From assembly GCF_030269545.1 (NCBI RefSeq), contig NZ_BSTN01000006.1, positions 16,624-80,623 of the forward strand: a stretch of 64,000 nucleotides of DNA. The letters run 5' to 3'. The stretch is from Actinomadura sp. NBRC 104425. Lineage in GTDB: Bacteria > Actinomycetota > Actinomycetes > Streptosporangiales > Streptosporangiaceae. The first letter of the stretch is position 1; each line of letters begins with the position of its first letter. The notes under the pieces are model-generated. The model worked only from the letters and a program-made list of their open reading frames with translations, did no database searches and was not told the origin of the DNA. The translations under genes were made by a program, and so were the position numbers. Shown here piece by piece: positions 56,119 through 64,000 of this stretch.

Positions 56119-56388
56119 TCAGCGCGTGGCGGCCTCGATGTTCTGCTGGGCGCGCTTGATGTCCTGGCTGCCCTGCTCGAGCGCGACGGCCATCTTGTCG
56201 AACGCGGCCTTGGCCTCGGCCCAGGCGCTGCGGAAGCGGTCGGCGCCGGGGCCCCACCAGACCTCCGTGCTGCTCACGGTGCGGCCGTTGAGGTCCTTGA
56301 TCAGGGCGTCGAGGTTCCTGGAGTGCTTGCTGAACATCCGGGAGAGCTCTTCGAGGGCTCCGATGCTCGCGCCCCGCTTGTCGCTCAT
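56119..56388 (-). CDS. WXG100 family type VII secretion target
   Basis: An 89-residue ESAT-6-like protein. The two-helix hairpin has its turn at VWWGPGADRFRSAW, matching the W-x-G motif. ATG at 56388 has AAAGGGG 6 nt upstream; the in-frame extension to 56448 adds unrelated basic sequence. It is the first gene of the minus-strand ESX operon (56388 to 52545) that converges on eccC. Confidence 0.9.
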   Translation of the reverse strand: MSDKRGASIGALEELSRMFSKHSRNLDALIKDLNGRTVSSTEVWWGPGADRFRSAWAEAKAAFDKMAVALEQGSQDIKRAQQNIEAATR

Positions 56389-56612
56389 GCCCGACCCCTT
56401 TCGTCGCATACCCCGTATTTGCGAGAGCGCCGACAGTTTACGGCTCAAGGATCACAGGAAGCCACCCGCACATCGACCGGGACGCACGGTTTCGCTGCTT
56501 TCTCGGCGCACCCGCTTGGCCGGTTCCGGCCAACGATTGCCCTGCTGCACGCCCCTTCAGAGCCGCGATCGACTACACAGCGCGATGTCGTGACGGGAAA
56601 GATGACTGAGCG

Positions 56613-56894
56613 TCAAGAATCCCGCAGGCCGAGCAGCCGCACGACGTACGCGACCGCCTCCGCGATATTTTCCGCCGCGCAGATGACGCTGCCCCATTCC
56701 GACAGAAAGCACACCTGTCCGTTGATCGATTGGAGATGGACGTCCGTGCTGAGAGGCGCCCGCGGATGAGACGCCCGCAGTATGTGTTCTCCCTGGTCAC
56801 CGACGCGCAGCCACACGGGCACCCCGTACTTCCCGAGCGCCTCGCCCAGCCGACACAACGGCTGCGCGGTGTCGTCGTCCGTACCCGGCTCCAT
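56613..56894 (-). CDS. Hypothetical protein
   Basis: A 93-residue acidic protein, unrecognised. It contains two Trp and beta-like segments (VPVWLRVGDQG, VHLQSINGQVCFL). Helical C-terminus (AENIAEAVAYVVRLLG). GAGGAGG lies about 12 nt before the ATG, rather far. It directly follows the 114-residue gene (9 bp gap) and is probably co-transcribed with it. Confidence 0.65.
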   Translation of the reverse strand: MEPGTDDDTAQPLCRLGEALGKYGVPVWLRVGDQGEHILRASHPRAPLSTDVHLQSINGQVCFLSEWGSVICAAENIAEAVAYVVRLLGLRDS

Positions 56895-56903
56895 TTGCCG
56901 AGA

Positions 56904-57248
56904 TCACCTCCTCGTCTGACATGCCGTACCGAGCACCTGTTCGTCCCGGGCGGTCTCCGCGGCGAGCAACTCGCACAGCCGCGCCGGAGTGTCGGCGTCC
57001 AACGACGCCTGGCAGCCGACCCGCATCTGCTCCGCGCCGAGCGGCCCCCGCGTCGCCCACCACCGCCCGCGGTCGCTCACGAACACGCGCCAGCCCGGGT
57101 ACGCCCGCCTGATCACCTCCAAGCACGACGCCCGGGCGCTCTCACTCAGCTCGTTCGTGTCCCCGTCGGGCCACCACACCGGCCCGCGCCCCAGCTCACT
57201 CGGGACGATCTCCCGGCCAACACGCACCTCTCCGATCCGAGACCCCAC
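56904..57248 (-). CDS. Hypothetical protein, with decayed copy nearby
   Basis: A 114-residue protein of unknown family, Trp-rich (GPVWWPDGD, GRWWATRGP) with mixed charge. I chose the GTG at 57248 because AGGAGGAGG lies just upstream; a longer reading to 57410 crosses the GntR operator region. A degenerate copy of this gene and its leader lies at about 58232-58505. The gene is divergent from the GntR regulator and may be its target. Confidence 0.65.
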   Translation of the reverse strand: MGSRIGEVRVGREIVPSELGRGPVWWPDGDTNELSESARASCLEVIRRAYPGWRVFVSDRGRWWATRGPLGAEQMRVGCQASLDADTPARLCELLAAETARDEQVLGTACQTRR

Positions 57249-57330
57249 GCCTCCTCCTCTCACGACGTTCGCCGGCATCGACCGGCGTCGAGGGACGGCC
57301 AAGGAAAGCTCTGCCGAGGATAGTGGCCAT

Positions 57331-57400
57331 GTATTAATCACGTCTAGTAATTCCACGTATTTAATACGTACCTGTACGTCCGGATACGTATCTATACGTC
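57331..57400. promoter_or_regulatory. Cluster of ACGTAT/ATACGT operator-like motifs
   Basis: An AT-rich island with a perfect dyad ACGTAT-TTA-ATACGT (57355-57369), a perfect palindrome GATACGTATC (57383-57392), TGTACGTC (57373-57380) and ATACGT (57394-57399). TACAGT at about 57400-57405 is a likely -10 for the GntR gene. Several GntR sites in tandem between divergent genes fit autoregulation plus control of 56904-57248. Confidence 0.65.
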
Positions 57401-57414
57401 TACAGTTCAAGATC

Positions 57415-57912
57415 GTGGATCCCGATCATGAACTCGTCGCGCCGATCTACCAGCAGATCGGAAAGATCATCAGGCACCGGATCGAGTCCGGGGAGTTGCG
57501 CCCTGGGCAGCCGATTCCCAGCGAGCAGGCGCTGGTGAAAGAGTTCGGCGTCGCACGCGAAACCGTGCGACGCGCCGTGGCCTGGCTGCGAGAACAGGGA
57601 ATCGTCCACACGGTGCCGCAACGCGGGAGCTTTGTGACGGTGGACGGAGCCGCCGTGGACCCGCCGGTCTGGTCGACCGGTGATGAGGCACCCGCGTATT
57701 TGCGCATAGCCACTCACGTCAAGAAGCGCATCGACGCGGGGCTGCTCAAGCCGGGACGGCCGATCCCCAGCGAAAAGCAGCTGTGTCAGGAGTTCGAGGT
57801 ATCGCGAGTCACCGCGCGCAAGGCCGTGGAGTACCTGCGCGAGCTCGGCCTCGTCCATACCGTTCCGCGACGCGGGTCGTACGTCGCACCGCGCCAGGAC
57901 GAGACAGGCTGA
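57415..57912 (+). CDS. Double winged-helix GntR-type regulator
   Basis: A 165-residue protein made of two GntR winged helices in tandem and nothing else. Domain 1 (about 5-78) has PIPSEQALVKEFGVARETVR and VPQRGSFV. Domain 2 (about 92-162) has PIPSEKQLCQEFEVSRVTAR and VPRRGSYV. No effector-binding domain is present. The GTG at 57415 has TACAGT 9 nt upstream and no ribosome site, so a leaderless mRNA is likely. One chain could bind two half-sites, matching the multiple ACGTAT motifs upstream. Confidence 0.85.
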   Translation: MDPDHELVAPIYQQIGKIIRHRIESGELRPGQPIPSEQALVKEFGVARETVRRAVAWLREQGIVHTVPQRGSFVTVDGAAVDPPVWSTGDEAPAYLRIATHVKKRIDAGLLKPGRPIPSEKQLCQEFEVSRVTARKAVEYLRELGLVHTVPRRGSYVAPRQDETG

Positions 57913-57929
57913 TCTATCCCCGTCCCGCT

Positions 57930-58226
57930 GACCCCCGGCGAGCTGGACGCCCGCACGGCTGACGACCGGGCCGACCACCCGGCTGATCGACCGGTTGGAG
58001 GCGGCGGATTACGTCCGGCGGGTGCCCGAGCCGGGCGACCGGCGCAAGGTGCTCGTCGAGCCGATCGGCAGGCCCGCCGGGCTAAACGAGGCCATGGCGC
58101 CCGCGCGGCAGCGGATCAAAGGAGATTTTCGCCGGGTACTCGCCCGAGCAGCTCGACGTCCTGTGCGACTACTTCACCAGGGCCGCGCAGGCGTACCAGC
58201 AGGCCGCCGACCGGCTGCGGGAGTGA
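57930..58226 (+). pseudogene. MarR-family regulator remnant
   Basis: Coding fragments of one MarR-like protein in different frames. They run from LTPGELDA-like sequence, through TTGPTTRLIDRLEAADYVRRV and PGDRRKVLVEP (recognition helix and wing), to EIFAGYSPEQLDVLCDYFTR at the end, stop TGA 58224-58226. Shifts occur near 57955 and 58120, and the N-terminal about 50 residues are missing. Clearly inactivated. Confidence 0.75.
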
Positions 58227-58231
58227 GCGTC

Positions 58232-58505
58232 AGCGTCCAACGACACCTGGCAGTCCGCCCCACATCCGCGCCCCCGTGTCGCCGACCATCGCCTGCGAGT
58301 CGCTCACAAGAGACACGCCGGGGTGGGCACTCCCGATTGAGCCTCACTCACAGCGGCCGGGCGCTCCATCTCGGTTCGTTTCCCGTCGGGCTCCGGCTCC
58401 CTCGGACGTTCTTTCTGCCGGCACGCACCGCACCGATCCGAGTCCTTGGGCCTCCTCCTCGCTCGGTGTCGACCGGCCTCGATGGACGGCCATTGGAAGC
58501 CCCGT
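58232..58505 (-). pseudogene. Decayed copy of the 56904-57248 gene and leader
   Basis: Nucleotide similarity to 56990-57310 is visible along the length: GCGTCCAACGAC-CCTGGCAG, CGGTCGCTCAC versus GAGTCGCTCAC, and CCGTCGGGC. GATCCGAG, CCTCCTCCTC and the leader GTCGA(C)CGGC-TCGA-GGACGGCCA also match. Frames are broken by indels. The duplication brackets the GntR gene. Confidence 0.65.
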
Positions 58506-58750
58506 CAGGGAGCCCTGCCCGGCTTCAGGGTGCCGATCTGTCCAGCTTCGGCGACCCGTTCGCCGGCACCTGACCGGGTCGTCGGGGCTGCAGGAAGCTG
58601 GTCGTCGGCAGCGACGCCCGCACACTCATCAGCGACACGTCGGGCTATCCGACGCTGTGCGTCTATGTCGGCGTCGGGTTGGAGCACCCGCTCACCGTTC
58701 GGGTCTGGAGCGGATCGACGGTTTCGGACTGGTTGGGTAGCTCTCTCGCG
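58506..58750 (+). other. Interval with a short coding remnant
   Basis: A plus-strand frame from about 58605 reads KLVVGSDARTLISDTSGYPT and then CVYVGVGLEHPLTVRVWSGS with protein-like composition, but it has no start and runs into 58752. I see no family match; probably a remnant. Confidence 0.35.
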
Positions 58751-58751
58751 G

Positions 58752-59090
58752 TCAGCCGGGGGTCGCTCGACCGCGGGCGGGGCGCAGGTGGCGGGAAGCG
58801 GCCAGGCAGGCGGACAACCATGTCGCCTCCTGACGATTGATGGTCAGGTCGGCGACAGTGATCAGTCCGGCCATCGGGCCGTCGAGGCGTATCGAATAGT
58901 CATCGACGCGGAACATTCGCCAGTTCACGTCGCTGTGCCACAGCCGGGCGGTCTTCTCGCCCCGGCGCTGGGCGAAGACGAGCTCTTCCCCGTACTCGTT
59001 CCGGAAGTATCCGACGTAGTCTTGTGCGGTGACCTCGCCTCCGCAGAGACGGGCCAGAAGCGGTTCGATCGCAGCGCGGGTTTCGTTCAT
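58752..59090 (-). CDS. Small hypothetical partner of the Shedu-like nuclease
   Basis: A 112-residue soluble protein, unrecognised. It has alternating beta-like segments (YVGYFRNEYGEELVFAQR, ARLWHSDVNWRMFRVDDYSI) and a helical C-terminus (ATWLSACLAASRH). ATG overlaps the nuclease stop by 4 nt (ATGA, 59087-59090), so it is translated with it. Shedu is usually a single gene; a coupled partner could be a regulator, inhibitor or targeting factor. Confidence 0.75.
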   Translation of the reverse strand: MNETRAAIEPLLARLCGGEVTAQDYVGYFRNEYGEELVFAQRRGEKTARLWHSDVNWRMFRVDDYSIRLDGPMAGLITVADLTINRQEATWLSACLAASRHLRPARGRATPG

Positions 59091-60292
59091 GCTCCGGCTT
59101 CTTCCTCCAAGTCGCAGTCCTGCCGTGCCGACGACAGGGCCAGCATCCGAGTGGCCGACTCCAGCAGCGTCTCGTAGGTGATCACTTCTATCCGCGCCAT
59201 GTGCGCATTGTAGGTGCGCAGTGTTTCCGTGATTTCCTGGCGCGTGATGCTCTTGTTCACGTACTGCGGATGTCCGATCACAACCGTCGCCGAGGCCCTG
59301 CGGGTGTCGACGCCGTAGTTCGCAAGGATGGTCTGGCGGTTTTCGTCCAGGGTCCGCAGGTAGTTCTGCACCTGGGATACCGCGCGATGCACCGGGGCAC
59401 CCAGCATGAGGTGGCCGCTGCGCCGGATGACCAGATCACCGATGTTGGCGCGTTTGAGTTCGACCACGTTCAGGGATCCGTCACCACGCAGGAGCGGAAT
59501 GTCGAGAATGGTGTCCGGCGTGTATTGGCGACGGGCCAACTCAGCCACATAGACCCCGCCGAAGATCCACTCCTGATCCTTCAAACAGTCGTGCAGGGCG
59601 CCTTCGGAGCTGTCCGGGTCATCCACCGCAGCGCGCAGGGCGTCGAGGCCGATCCGCCTGGCCTTCAGTTCAAGCACCTGCGCCAGCAGCCCCGCGTCAC
59701 CGCCCTCCAGGACATCACCTATCAGCCGCGCGGCCTCGGCGGAGGCCGGTCGGGGCAGGTTCTTGAGAACCAACTCCATGCGTCCGAACTGCTGAAGCAG
59801 CCTCAGCTCCCGAACGGGCAGCCGGGTTCCGCCTTCACCCGCTCCGATGCTCAGATAGTCGACAGACCGCGCGATCCCGCGGAACAGATCACGGGCATCG
59901 GCAGCGGTCGCATCGGGCTTGTCACGGCATAGGACGTCAAGCGCGGCGACCGCCCGCTCGGCCCCCATGGCGGCCAATCGCCGCATCAATCGCTCGTGAT
60001 GTTGCCGCGCCCTTTCGTCATAGAGATTCTCCAGAACATCGAGATACAGGTCCCCTCGGGCGTAGCCGGCGAAATGCTGGAAGCGTCGAGCGAGATCGAA
60101 GTCTTCGTGGAGGATCGCTTCTTGGGCTACGTCCTCCAAGGCGTCGACGAGCGGCCTGCCCTTGCCGTAAGCGCCGCCTAATCCAATGATGCGCAACACC
60201 GCATCGACACGCTCCCGCACACGCGCGTGATCAGTGAGCTCCCGCGCCTCTTTCACCATGCGTAAGAGAGTGAAGCTTGACCGGAACCCCAT
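59087..60292 (-). CDS. sduA-like: Shedu-type anti-phage nuclease (DUF4263)
   Basis: A 401-residue protein. The N-terminal about 210 residues are helical and variable. The C-terminal DUF4263 domain starts near EGALHDCLKDQEWIFGG. It carries a PD-(D/E)xK nuclease site: Asp in DTILDIPLL and Glu-Leu-Lys in NVVELKRANIGD, with a later VSQVQNYLRTLDENRQ helix. Shedu proteins defend against phage by cleaving DNA. I chose ATG 60292, with AAGGTGG upstream, over TTG 60322. It sits among pseudogenes and regulators, typical for a defence gene. Confidence 0.82.
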   Translation of the reverse strand: MGFRSSFTLLRMVKEARELTDHARVRERVDAVLRIIGLGGAYGKGRPLVDALEDVAQEAILHEDFDLARRFQHFAGYARGDLYLDVLENLYDERARQHHERLMRRLAAMGAERAVAALDVLCRDKPDATAADARDLFRGIARSVDYLSIGAGEGGTRLPVRELRLLQQFGRMELVLKNLPRPASAEAARLIGDVLEGGDAGLLAQVLELKARRIGLDALRAAVDDPDSSEGALHDCLKDQEWIFGGVYVAELARRQYTPDTILDIPLLRGDGSLNVVELKRANIGDLVIRRSGHLMLGAPVHRAVSQVQNYLRTLDENRQTILANYGVDTRRASATVVIGHPQYVNKSITRQEITETLRTYNAHMARIEVITYETLLESATRMLALSSARQDCDLEEEAGA

Positions 60293-60349
60293 GCGGGCCA
60301 CCTTAGGAGCAGGCCCTGACAATCCCCTCTGAGGTGATGCTCGGTGGGG

Positions 60350-60877
60350 TCAGCGCTCGGGGCGGGGGTCGTTGAGGGGGCGGGCCTGCGGGTCGCGGAC
60401 GTGTTCGGCGACGAGGGTGAACTGGGGGCCGTCGACGGTGAAGTCGAAGCGGCGGCGCACCGACTGGGTGACCTTGCCCGTGTCGTAGCGGACCTCGGTG
60501 TGCTCGGTGGCGTCCAGGGTGATGCGGTCGCCGGTGCGGACGGCGCGCTCGGGCTCCAGGCTGGTGCGGGCGCCGGTGTACGGGGGACCGCCCTCGACCG
60601 GGGCGCGGCTGCGGTTCTGCAGTTCGCGGGCGGCCCGGTGCTGCTGGCGGGCGATGTCCGGGGAGATCCGCACGCCCAGCACCTCGGTCGGCATTTCTTC
60701 CGGGCGGGCGCTCTGCACGAGGGCCTCGGTGCGGTACTCGAGCATCGCCCGGGCGGCGACGGTGAGCTGGTGCGTGATGTCGGCGTCCACGAACGGGCGG
60801 TCGTCGACGACGGCGGACGAGGGCAGCGTCACGCACGCGGCCAGCACGGCCGTCGCAAGACCCAGACGGCGAACCAT
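60350..60877 (-). CDS. Predicted exported protein
   Basis: A 175-residue protein with a Sec signal peptide (MVRRLGLATAVLAACVTLPS; the Cys near 15 is not in a clean lipobox). The mature domain is charged, with beta-type segments near the end (RRFDFTVDGPQFTLVAEHV). AGGGAG precedes the ATG by about 5 nt. No family is recognised. Monocistronic. Confidence 0.75.
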   Translation of the reverse strand: MVRRLGLATAVLAACVTLPSSAVVDDRPFVDADITHQLTVAARAMLEYRTEALVQSARPEEMPTEVLGVRISPDIARQQHRAARELQNRSRAPVEGGPPYTGARTSLEPERAVRTGDRITLDATEHTEVRYDTGKVTQSVRRRFDFTVDGPQFTLVAEHVRDPQARPLNDPRPER

Positions 60878-61427
60878 CAGTCTCCCTGGGAACCAGCCGA
60901 AAACAGAGCGAAGATACACCCCGTGCGGCGGGCCCGGGAGTGCACTCGGACATCGCCCGGCGGTCAGCCCGGGACGGCGGCGAAGGGCCCCGGCCGCGCC
61001 ATTACCCGTCGGTGAGCAGGCCCGCCGCGGACTCGATCCGCCGGGCCCGGCGGCGGCCGTCCAACCGAGCAATCCGGAAGGCAGCGGATCCACCCGAATT
61101 TCGGCTGGTCGTGTGCCGTGACCGGGGCGTCGATGTCGTGTTCGTCACATGGTCCGCGAGCGTCGCCGGCCGAGCGGTCGGGTGGCCGGGCCGCAGCGCA
61201 TATCCGCTGGTCAGCGCGGTGGATCGCCCGTTCGGCCGCGGCCCTCGGACGCCACCGGCGCAGTGAAAGGGTCGAACCGCCGCCACACGCGGTGGACACG
61301 CCGGGTGGGACGCGGTCCGCGGCGTCCCGATTCGGATGGGCGCGGGGCCGCTATAAGGAGGGCCTTACGAAGTCGGCCGAGAGTGATTATCTAGACTGCG
61401 TGCGTTGGTTGAGGGAGGAGACCCAAC
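60878..61427. other. Intergenic region upstream of accA3
   Basis: About 550 bp without a convincing gene; open frames are Arg/Pro-rich and lack ribosome sites. The last 50 bp are AT-richer and contain TAGACT at about 61392-61397, a plausible -10 for accA3. Confidence 0.5.
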
Positions 61428-63197
61428 GTGCGCAAGGTCCTGATCGCCAACCGCGGCGAGATCGCGGTCCGCATCGCCCGCGCCTGTCGTGACGCCGGCC
61501 TGGCCAGTGTGGCGGTGTACGCCGAGCCGGATCTGGACGCGCTGCACGTTCGGGTGGCCGACGAGGCGTACGCCCTGGGCGGGCAGACCGCCGCCGACAG
61601 CTACCTGGACTTCGAGAAGATACTGAAGATCGCCGACATGGCGGGCGCCGACGCGGTGCATCCCGGCTACGGGTTCCTGGCCGAGAACGCCGACTTCGCC
61701 GCCGCCGTGGAGGCCGCCGGGCTGACCTGGATCGGCCCTCCGCCGGCCGCGATCACCGCGCTCGGTGACAAGGTGCAGGCCCGGCACATCGCGCAGAAGG
61801 TCGGCGCGCCGCTGGTGGCGGGCACCAAGGACCCGGTCTCGGGCGCCGACGAGGTGGTCGCGTTCGCGCGCGAGCACGGGCTGCCGATCGCGATCAAGGC
61901 CGCGTACGGCGGCGGCGGGCGCGGCCTGAAGGTGGCGCGCACGCTGGAGGAGGTCCCCGAGCTGTACGAGTCGGCGGTGCGCGAGGCCGTGTCCGCCTTC
62001 GGCCGCGGCGAGTGCTTCGTCGAGCGCTACCTCGACCGGCCCCGGCACGTCGAGACGCAGTGCCTGGCCGACCGGCACGGCAACGTGGTGGTCGTGTCCA
62101 CCCGCGACTGCTCGCTGCAGCGCCGCCACCAGAAGCTGGTCGAGGAGGCGCCCGCGCCGTTCCTGACCGACGAGCAGGTGCAGGTGCTGTACGGCTCGTC
62201 CAAGGCCATCCTCAAGAAGGCCGGGTACGTGGGCGCCGGGACGTGCGAGTTCCTGGTCGGCCAGGACGGCACGATCTCGTTCCTGGAGGTCAACACCCGG
62301 CTGCAGGTGGAGCACCCGGTCACCGAGGAGGTGGCCGGCATCGACCTGGTGCGGGAGATGTTCCGCATCGCCGCCGGCGAGGAACTGGGCTACGACGACC
62401 CGCCGCTGCGCGGCCACTCGATCGAGTTCCGGATCAACGCCGAGGACCCGGGCCGCAACTTCCTGCCCGCCGTCGGCACGCTGACGACCTGGCGTCCGCC
62501 GTCCGGTCCGGGCGTGCGGCTGGACTCCGGCTACGTCGAGGGCCAGACGGTGCCGCAGGCGTTCGACTCCCTGGTCGCCAAGCTGATCGTGACCGGCGCG
62601 ACGCGGCGGCAGGCGGTGGAGCGGGCCCGGCGGGCGCTGGCGGAGTTCGAGATCGCGGGCATGCCGACCGTGCTGCCCTTCCACCGGGCGGTGCTGGACG
62701 ACCCCGCGTTCGTCCCCGAGGCCGACGACCAGGCGTTCACCGTGCACACCCGGTGGATCGAGACCGAGTTCGACAACCGGATCGCGCCCTACGACGGGGC
62801 GCCCGAGGCCGCCGAGCCGGGCGAACGCGAGCGGGTGACGGTCGAGGTCGGCGGCAAGCGGCTGGAGGTCGTGCTGCCCGCCGGGCTGGGCGCCGCGGCG
62901 TCCGGCGGTGCCGCCGCGGGCTCGGCCGCCCCCGCGCGCCGGCGCGGCGGCAAGAAGGGCGGCGCGGCTCAGGCGTCCGGGGACGCGCTGGTCAGCCCCA
63001 TGCAGGGCACCATCGTCAAGGTCGTCGCCGAGGAGGGGGCGAGCGTCGCGGCCGGGGACACCATCGTGGTGCTGGAGGCCATGAAGATGGAGCAGCCGCT
63101 GACCGCGCACAAGGCGGGCACGGTGTCCGGATTGTCCGCCGAGGTGGGCGCGACGGTTTCGTCCGGCGCGGTGATCTGCGAGATCAAGGACGCCTGA
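61428..63197 (+). CDS. accA3: Acyl-CoA carboxylase alpha subunit (biotin carboxylase + BCCP)
   Basis: A 589-residue biotinylated subunit shared by acetyl- and propionyl-CoA carboxylases in actinomycetes. The biotin carboxylase part (about 1-450) has [35 protein letters not shown] and [16 protein letters not shown] linker rich in Gly/Ala/Lys follows, then the BCCP domain with biotinyl Lys in EAMKMEQ. GTG start with GGAGGAG upstream. Partners are AccD/AccE at 33-35 kb and BirA at 28.5 kb. Confidence 0.96.
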   Translation: MRKVLIANRGEIAVRIARACRDAGLASVAVYAEPDLDALHVRVADEAYALGGQTAADSYLDFEKILKIADMAGADAVHPGYGFLAENADFAAAVEAAGLTWIGPPPAAITALGDKVQARHIAQKVGAPLVAGTKDPVSGADEVVAFAREHGLPIAIKAAYGGGGRGLKVARTLEEVPELYESAVREAVSAFGRGECFVERYLDRPRHVETQCLADRHGNVVVVSTRDCSLQRRHQKLVEEAPAPFLTDEQVQVLYGSSKAILKKAGYVGAGTCEFLVGQDGTISFLEVNTRLQVEHPVTEEVAGIDLVREMFRIAAGEELGYDDPPLRGHSIEFRINAEDPGRNFLPAVGTLTTWRPPSGPGVRLDSGYVEGQTVPQAFDSLVAKLIVTGATRRQAVERARRALAEFEIAGMPTVLPFHRAVLDDPAFVPEADDQAFTVHTRWIETEFDNRIAPYDGAPEAAEPGERERVTVEVGGKRLEVVLPAGLGAAASGGAAAGSAAPARRRGGKKGGAAQASGDALVSPMQGTIVKVVAEEGASVAAGDTIVVLEAMKMEQPLTAHKAGTVSGLSAEVGATVSSGAVICEIKDA

Positions 63198-63211
63198 GCG
63201 TAAGAGCAAGG

Positions 63212-63239
63212 CGACACCCCCACCCCGGCGGGGGTGTCG
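63212..63239 (+). terminator. Hairpin terminator after accA3
   Basis: CGACACCCCC (63212-63221) pairs perfectly with GGGGGTGTCG (63230-63239), 15 bp after the accA3 stop. Outer GAGCA/TGCTC extends the stem with a bulge. Confidence 0.8.
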
Positions 63240-63378
63240 TGCTCTCCCACCGGGTATTGCCTCCAGGGCACACCGACGCACGACTTCGGGATGATCGCGG
63301 CGAAACGCCCACCCGGCACGGAACGGAGCGCGCCGCCCGCTCGTCGTACAAGGTGACGTGAGGAGGCACACTGTCATC

Positions 63379-64000
63379 ATGACATCGCAGCTTCGGCGAG
63401 GGAGCGCGGGCCAGGGGCGAGGCGTCCGCCGCGGCGCCCTTGCGGCCGTTGCCGCCGCGGTGTTCCTGTTGCTGTTCGGTTTCGCCGTCCCCGCCCAGGC
63501 GGACGACGTCTCGCAGATCGCCAACGGGCTCACCGGGTCCCGCCTGTATGTGACCACTGACGCCCGCGCGGCGGTACCGGAGGCCGACCAGGCCGCCATC
63601 CGCGCCGCCCTCGACCGCAATGGGGACGCCGACGTGCGCGCCGTCGTCGTGCAGAGCGGGGTGGGCAAGAGCCGGCTCGGCCCGATGCTGGAGGCGGTCG
63701 CCCAGCGCGTCGGCGAGGGCAAGACGTACGTCGCCATCACCGCCGACGGCAAGATGATGGGGATCTCCAAGGAGCTGTCCGGCCAGGAGATCAACCAGCT
63801 GATCGCCCGGACCGCCGGCGGCGACATCAAGACGCGGCTGATCGGGTTCGCCGACCGGGCCGAGGCCAAGGCCGACGAGAAGTCCCGCTCCAGCATGGTC
63901 GGCGCGTTCGTGACGCTGGGTCTGCTGATCTTCGTGGTGGCCGGGGCGTCGGGCGTGTTCCTGGTCGCGCGCAGGCGGCGCCGCGAGCGGCTGGCCCGCG
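63379..64000 (+). CDS. Exported single-pass membrane protein, 3' end outside window
   Basis: The first 207 residues are present; the gene runs off the edge. There is a signal peptide (about 1-42, with AVAAAVFLLLFGFAVPAQA), an extracytoplasmic domain of about 120 residues, and a membrane helix near 175-198 (GAFVTLGLLIFVVAGASGVF) followed by a basic stretch. The layout resembles TPM-type or similar actinobacterial anchored proteins, but no motif settles it. AGGAGG lies 12 nt before the ATG. Confidence 0.75.
   Translation, partial: MTSQLRRGSAGQGRGVRRGALAAVAAAVFLLLFGFAVPAQADDVSQIANGLTGSRLYVTTDARAAVPEADQAAIRAALDRNGDADVRAVVVQSGVGKSRLGPMLEAVAQRVGEGKTYVAITADGKMMGISKELSGQEINQLIARTAGGDIKTRLIGFADRAEAKADEKSRSSMVGAFVTLGLLIFVVAGASGVFLVARRRRRERLAR

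Overview
The window is very GC-rich, with dense genes, frequent GTG/TTG starts and 4-nt ATGA/GTGA overlaps. It carries FHA-FtsK type VII secretion genes, a Tad pilus operon, class III cyclase, AccA3/AccD/AccE-type acyl-CoA carboxylase and IdeR-like iron control. This points to an actinomycete, most like Actinomadura and relatives (Thermomonosporaceae). The family assignment is inferred from gene content only.

Layout. 1-6.5 kb: an 8/16-bp tandem array, a GNAT acetyltransferase, a PadR regulator, a DUF3263-otsB pair, a MarR regulator, a SHOCT protein and a mycosin-type subtilase. 6.8-12.7 kb: an accessory island ending at tRNA-Thr. It holds an integrase broken by a frameshift, a frameshifted phosphotransferase, and a reading frame that has lost its stop. 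It also holds an intact pair: a 47-residue cationic peptide overlapping a PIMT-like O-methyltransferase, the minimal layout of an imiditide (aspartimide RiPP) locus. 12.8-36 kb: mostly core genes (rlmB, cysS, acyl-CoA dehydrogenase, UDP-glucose dehydrogenase, purE/purK, GtrA, a two-component system, a GlgX-like protein with degraded active site, bfd/bfr, adenylate cyclase, birA, enoyl-CoA hydratase, ppc, accD/accE, a NYN protein).

36-47.5 kb: a ten-gene Tad/Flp pilus operon on the minus strand (CpaB, CpaE, CpaF, TadB, TadC, Flp pilin, three TadE-like proteins, and a large LysM-BTAD membrane protein). 47.9-56.4 kb: a type VII secretion module, with an FHA-FtsK ATPase converging on an operon for a WXG100 protein, a 79-residue partner, a 714-residue protein, a lipoprotein and a membrane protein. 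56.6-60.9 kb: an accessory stretch with a double-winged-helix GntR regulator under a cluster of ACGTAT motifs, two pseudogenes (one a decayed copy of the neighbouring 114-residue gene), and a Shedu-type (DUF4263) nuclease coupled to a small partner. 61.4-64 kb: accA3 and the start of an exported membrane protein.

The carboxylase genes (birA, accD, accE, accA3) are on the two sides of the pilus/secretion/defence block. Several genes (echA, accD, the propeller lipoprotein, the GntR regulator, purK) have a TANNNT hexamer 6-9 nt before the start codon and little or no Shine-Dalgarno sequence, which suggests leaderless mRNAs.
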